Origin: CAVDAL01 sp963606965
GTDB lineage: Bacteria; Actinomycetota; Coriobacteriia; Coriobacteriales; QAMH01
Direction of reading: 5' to 3'
NCBI GenBank assembly: GCA_963606965.1
Contig: CAVDAL010000042.1
Location: 1-7,708, forward strand
DNA: 7,708 nucleotides
The notes beneath the pieces are model-generated. The model did no database searches. It was not told where the DNA came from and saw nothing but the letters and a program-made list of their open reading frames with translations. Numbering within the stretch: the first letter of the stretch is position 1; every line of letters begins with the position of its first letter. The translations under genes and the position numbers were made by a program. Below, in pieces: positions 5,490-7,708 of the stretch.

Positions 5490-7661
5490 ATGAGATCACC
5501 TTTTACTGGTGTGCGTTTTGCACGACTTGAATTTAGTAATTTCCGCGCAGGCAAAATGATTGCATTAGCTGTTTGTGCTATTGCTTTGATCCCGCTTATC
5601 TATGGCGGCTTGTTCTTGCTTGCATTTTTGGATCCATATGGGAGCCTTTCAAATGTTCCAGCTGTTGTTGTGAATATGGATGAAGGCGCAAAGATTAATG
5701 GCGAACAAAAAAATGTTGGCCAAACGCTTTGCGACAAGCTGATTGAAAATAATGAAAATGCTAAAGAAGGCGAAGCATCAGGCTTTGATTGGCATTTTGT
5801 AAATGATGAAAGCAAAGCTCGTGAAGGTTTGGAAGATGCGACATATTATATGGAAGTCATTATTCCAAAAGATTTTTCAGAAAATATTGCATCTGCAGAT
5901 TCTAATAGTCCAAAGAATGCTGAACTACAAGTTTATTTGAACCCTTCAACAAACTTGATTGCTACAACTGTTGGTCAGTCTATGGTTACAAAAATAAAGG
6001 CTGAGCTTAATAGTGAAATTGAAGAAGAATATTTCGATAACATCTTCTTGAAGATTGATGACGCTGCTGACAGCTTGCAAGATGCTGTTGATGGTTCAGA
6101 CCAACTTGCAGATGGAACTAAAGAATTAAGCGATGGCATCACTAAGGTTGGCGATGGCGTTGAAACATTAAATGATTCAATTGCAGATGCAATGGATCAA
6201 TCTGCAGATTTGTCTACTGTAATTACTGGTTGTGCTAGTGCTTTGAAAAAGCAAGACTTCGATAAAGCTGTTACTTTAGCAGCAAAAGTTAAGTCTATGA
6301 ATTCAGAAATTGGCACAGATTTATACAAATATGTGAAGAATTTGAAGTCTTCTTATGCAACATATGCTGCTTCAAAGGCTGATTCTGAAAAGAAGCAAAA
6401 AGCAATGGCACAAGCTCAAAGCGACTTGGAAGCAAAAGCAAAAACAATGCAAGCTGACCTTACGACTTTGGGCGGAACATTAACAACGTTGCAAACAAGT
6501 CTTGTTAAGTTCCAGCAGGCAGTTGCGCAAGCAAAAGATCTTGCAACAATGCAAGCTGCTCTTCAAGCGGCAGGCGCAATGGCACAGGATGCTTTGTCTA
6601 CTGCAAAGGCTGGGGCTGCTCTTGTTTCAAGTCAGACAACGGGCTCTGGTGTTGAGTTGCTATTAAGTTTGAATACTTTCAAAGATGCAGCAAGTGAATA
6701 TCAAACATCTGCAACAACATATGCAACAGATGCTGCTGCTGTTTCTGAAGCAAAAGGTGAGTGCACAGGTTATTTGACAGGCTTGCAAAATATGTCTGCT
6801 GTTACATCTGATAGCACAGGCAAGATGAAAAGCGGCGTTGCAAAGCTTTTGGATGCTGTTCAAAATCAGCTTGAGCCAGGCGCAGAAAAATTAAGCGATG
6901 GTGCAGACGAGCTTTATGTTGGCTTGAAAGATGGCCAAGAAGAAATTGCATCTAATACAGAAAATAAAGACTCAAAAGTCGATATGATGTCTGAACCTGT
7001 TCAAGCAAATGGTGATTCTGGAACAGGCGAGACAATAACACAAGTAAGCAATTATGGTACAGGCTTTGCCCCTTACTTTATTGGCTTAGCTTTGTGGGTT
7101 GGCGCTTTGATGATAAGCTTCCTTGTAAAGAGTTTGAATACTCGTATTTTGATGTCACGTGCATCAAGTGTTGCTGCTGTTATTGCAAGCTATTTGCCAA
7201 TGTTGATAATTTCAATTGTTCAAGCATTGATTTTGCTGCTGTTCATACAATTTGGCTTGAAGATGAATATTAATTATGTATGGCAATATTATCTCTTTGG
7301 AATTTTAGTTTCATTCTGCTTTACGGCTATTGTTCAATTCTTTAGAGCATCGCTTGGAACAGTCGGCATGGTTGTAATTGTTATCTTGCTCATGCTGCAA
7401 CTTTGCACTGCTGCAGGTACGTTCCCAATCGAGGCAGAAATTCCATTCTTTAATGCTTTGAATCCATACTTGCCAATGACTTATGTTGTTAGTGGGTTCA
7501 GGATGGCAATGTGTGGTTTGTCATCAAGCTATATGGTAAGCAGTGTTGCAGTATTAGCAATCTTTACTATTGTATTCTTGTTCTTGACAACACTTGTTGC
7601 TCATCACAAGCGTCGTGTGACAATGTCTACATTATATCCACCAATTCAACTTGCTGGATAA
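5490..7661 (+). CDS. YhgE/Pip family membrane protein
   Basis: A 723 aa integral membrane protein of the YhgE/Pip family, related to phage-infection protein Pip of Lactococcus and to EsaA of type VII secretion, with an ABC-2 type C-terminal membrane region. TM1 is at about 23-46. A large, probably extracytoplasmic region follows (about 47-525). Five more hydrophobic segments lie at about 528-548, 562-585, 600-619, 625-645 and 685-706, so both ends are probably cytoplasmic. Family hallmarks are PAVVVNMDEGAKINGEQKNVG after TM1 and AGTFPIE...PFFNALNPYLPMTYVVSGFR near the C-terminus. The outer region has SDG heptads at 207-227 and 467-475 flanking an Ala/Gln/Lys-rich helical stretch, likely a long coiled-coil stalk. 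It starts one base after the ABC-like gene, with GAGGGG at 5474-5479. The substrate is unknown; export or envelope function is inferred. Full length and intact. Confidence 0.93.
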   Translation: MRSPFTGVRFARLEFSNFRAGKMIALAVCAIALIPLIYGGLFLLAFLDPYGSLSNVPAVVVNMDEGAKINGEQKNVGQTLCDKLIENNENAKEGEASGFDWHFVNDESKAREGLEDATYYMEVIIPKDFSENIASADSNSPKNAELQVYLNPSTNLIATTVGQSMVTKIKAELNSEIEEEYFDNIFLKIDDAADSLQDAVDGSDQLADGTKELSDGITKVGDGVETLNDSIADAMDQSADLSTVITGCASALKKQDFDKAVTLAAKVKSMNSEIGTDLYKYVKNLKSSYATYAASKADSEKKQKAMAQAQSDLEAKAKTMQADLTTLGGTLTTLQTSLVKFQQAVAQAKDLATMQAALQAAGAMAQDALSTAKAGAALVSSQTTGSGVELLLSLNTFKDAASEYQTSATTYATDAAAVSEAKGECTGYLTGLQNMSAVTSDSTGKMKSGVAKLLDAVQNQLEPGAEKLSDGADELYVGLKDGQEEIASNTENKDSKVDMMSEPVQANGDSGTGETITQVSNYGTGFAPYFIGLALWVGALMISFLVKSLNTRILMSRASSVAAVIASYLPMLIISIVQALILLLFIQFGLKMNINYVWQYYLFGILVSFCFTAIVQFFRASLGTVGMVVIVILLMLQLCTAAGTFPIEAEIPFFNALNPYLPMTYVVSGFRMAMCGLSSSYMVSSVAVLAIFTIVFLFLTTLVAHHKRRVTMSTLYPPIQLAG

Positions 7662-7708
7662 GTTCACACGTTGAATGTCTTATTAAAAGTAGAGGCGCTG
7701 GCTCATTC
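7662..7708 (+). other. Right-edge tail, no gene or terminator identified
   Basis: The 47 bases after the YhgE/Pip stop contain no G+C-rich hairpin followed by a T-run. The only ATG (7675) meets a stop within four codons. Two plus-strand frames stay open to the edge, one with a possible TTG at 7671, but no ribosome binding site precedes it. Whether the operon continues cannot be decided from this window. Confidence 0.6.

Noticed and set aside
5490..7661. Reading the YhgE/Pip gene as evidence of a prophage or a type VII secretion locus
   Set aside because: Pip is a host envelope protein despite its name, and no phage, Esx or EccC-like gene is present in the window.

Overview
The window is a single run of eight co-directional (+ strand) genes with almost no intergenic space. 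Seven appear complete and the first is cut by the left edge. Base composition is AT-rich (roughly 40% G+C by eye) and codon use looks uniform, with many GCA/GCT alanine and TTG/CTT leucine codons. There is no tRNA, rRNA, insertion sequence, CRISPR array or other sign of recent insertion. The gene order Nif3-like protein, C4 zinc-ribbon coiled-coil protein, RNase H is the actinobacterial arrangement (as in mycobacterial Rv2230c-Rv2229c-Rv2228c). The last pair, an aberrant ABC ATPase followed by a YhgE/Pip membrane protein, is also one I associate with Actinomycetota. With the low G+C this suggests a low-GC member of the Coriobacteriia (gut or oral type). That is inference from synteny and composition; a Firmicute cannot be excluded.

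Layout. 1-728: C-terminal part of a NifS/IscS-type cysteine desulfurase. 728-1546: PHP-type histidinol-phosphatase. 1547-2371: Nif3/YbgI-type dinuclear metal protein. 2373-3086: coiled-coil protein with a C-terminal C4 zinc ribbon. 3086-3547: stand-alone RNase H. 3558-4727: bifunctional CoaBC of coenzyme A synthesis, starting at GTG. 4742-5488: ABC-ATPase-like protein lacking several catalytic signatures. 5490-7661: 723-residue YhgE/Pip membrane protein. The final 47 bases hold no identified gene and no terminator.

The genes are spaced by -1 to +14 bases, two junctions are TAATG stop/start overlaps, and each start examined has a Shine-Dalgarno-like purine run. Co-transcription with translational coupling is therefore likely. 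The first six genes are housekeeping functions (sulfur mobilisation, histidine synthesis, metal-binding protein, RNA:DNA hybrid removal, CoA synthesis). The last two look like a separate membrane module appended to the operon.

Most worth a second look: the ABC-like protein with Arg in place of the Walker A Lys and no recognisable LSGGQ or H-loop, coupled to YhgE/Pip; a perfect 12-bp hairpin inside the cysteine desulfurase coding sequence at the left edge; and a Glu-to-Ile change in that enzyme's normally strongly conserved Asn-Asn-Glu motif. I found no clear evidence of a wholly new system.
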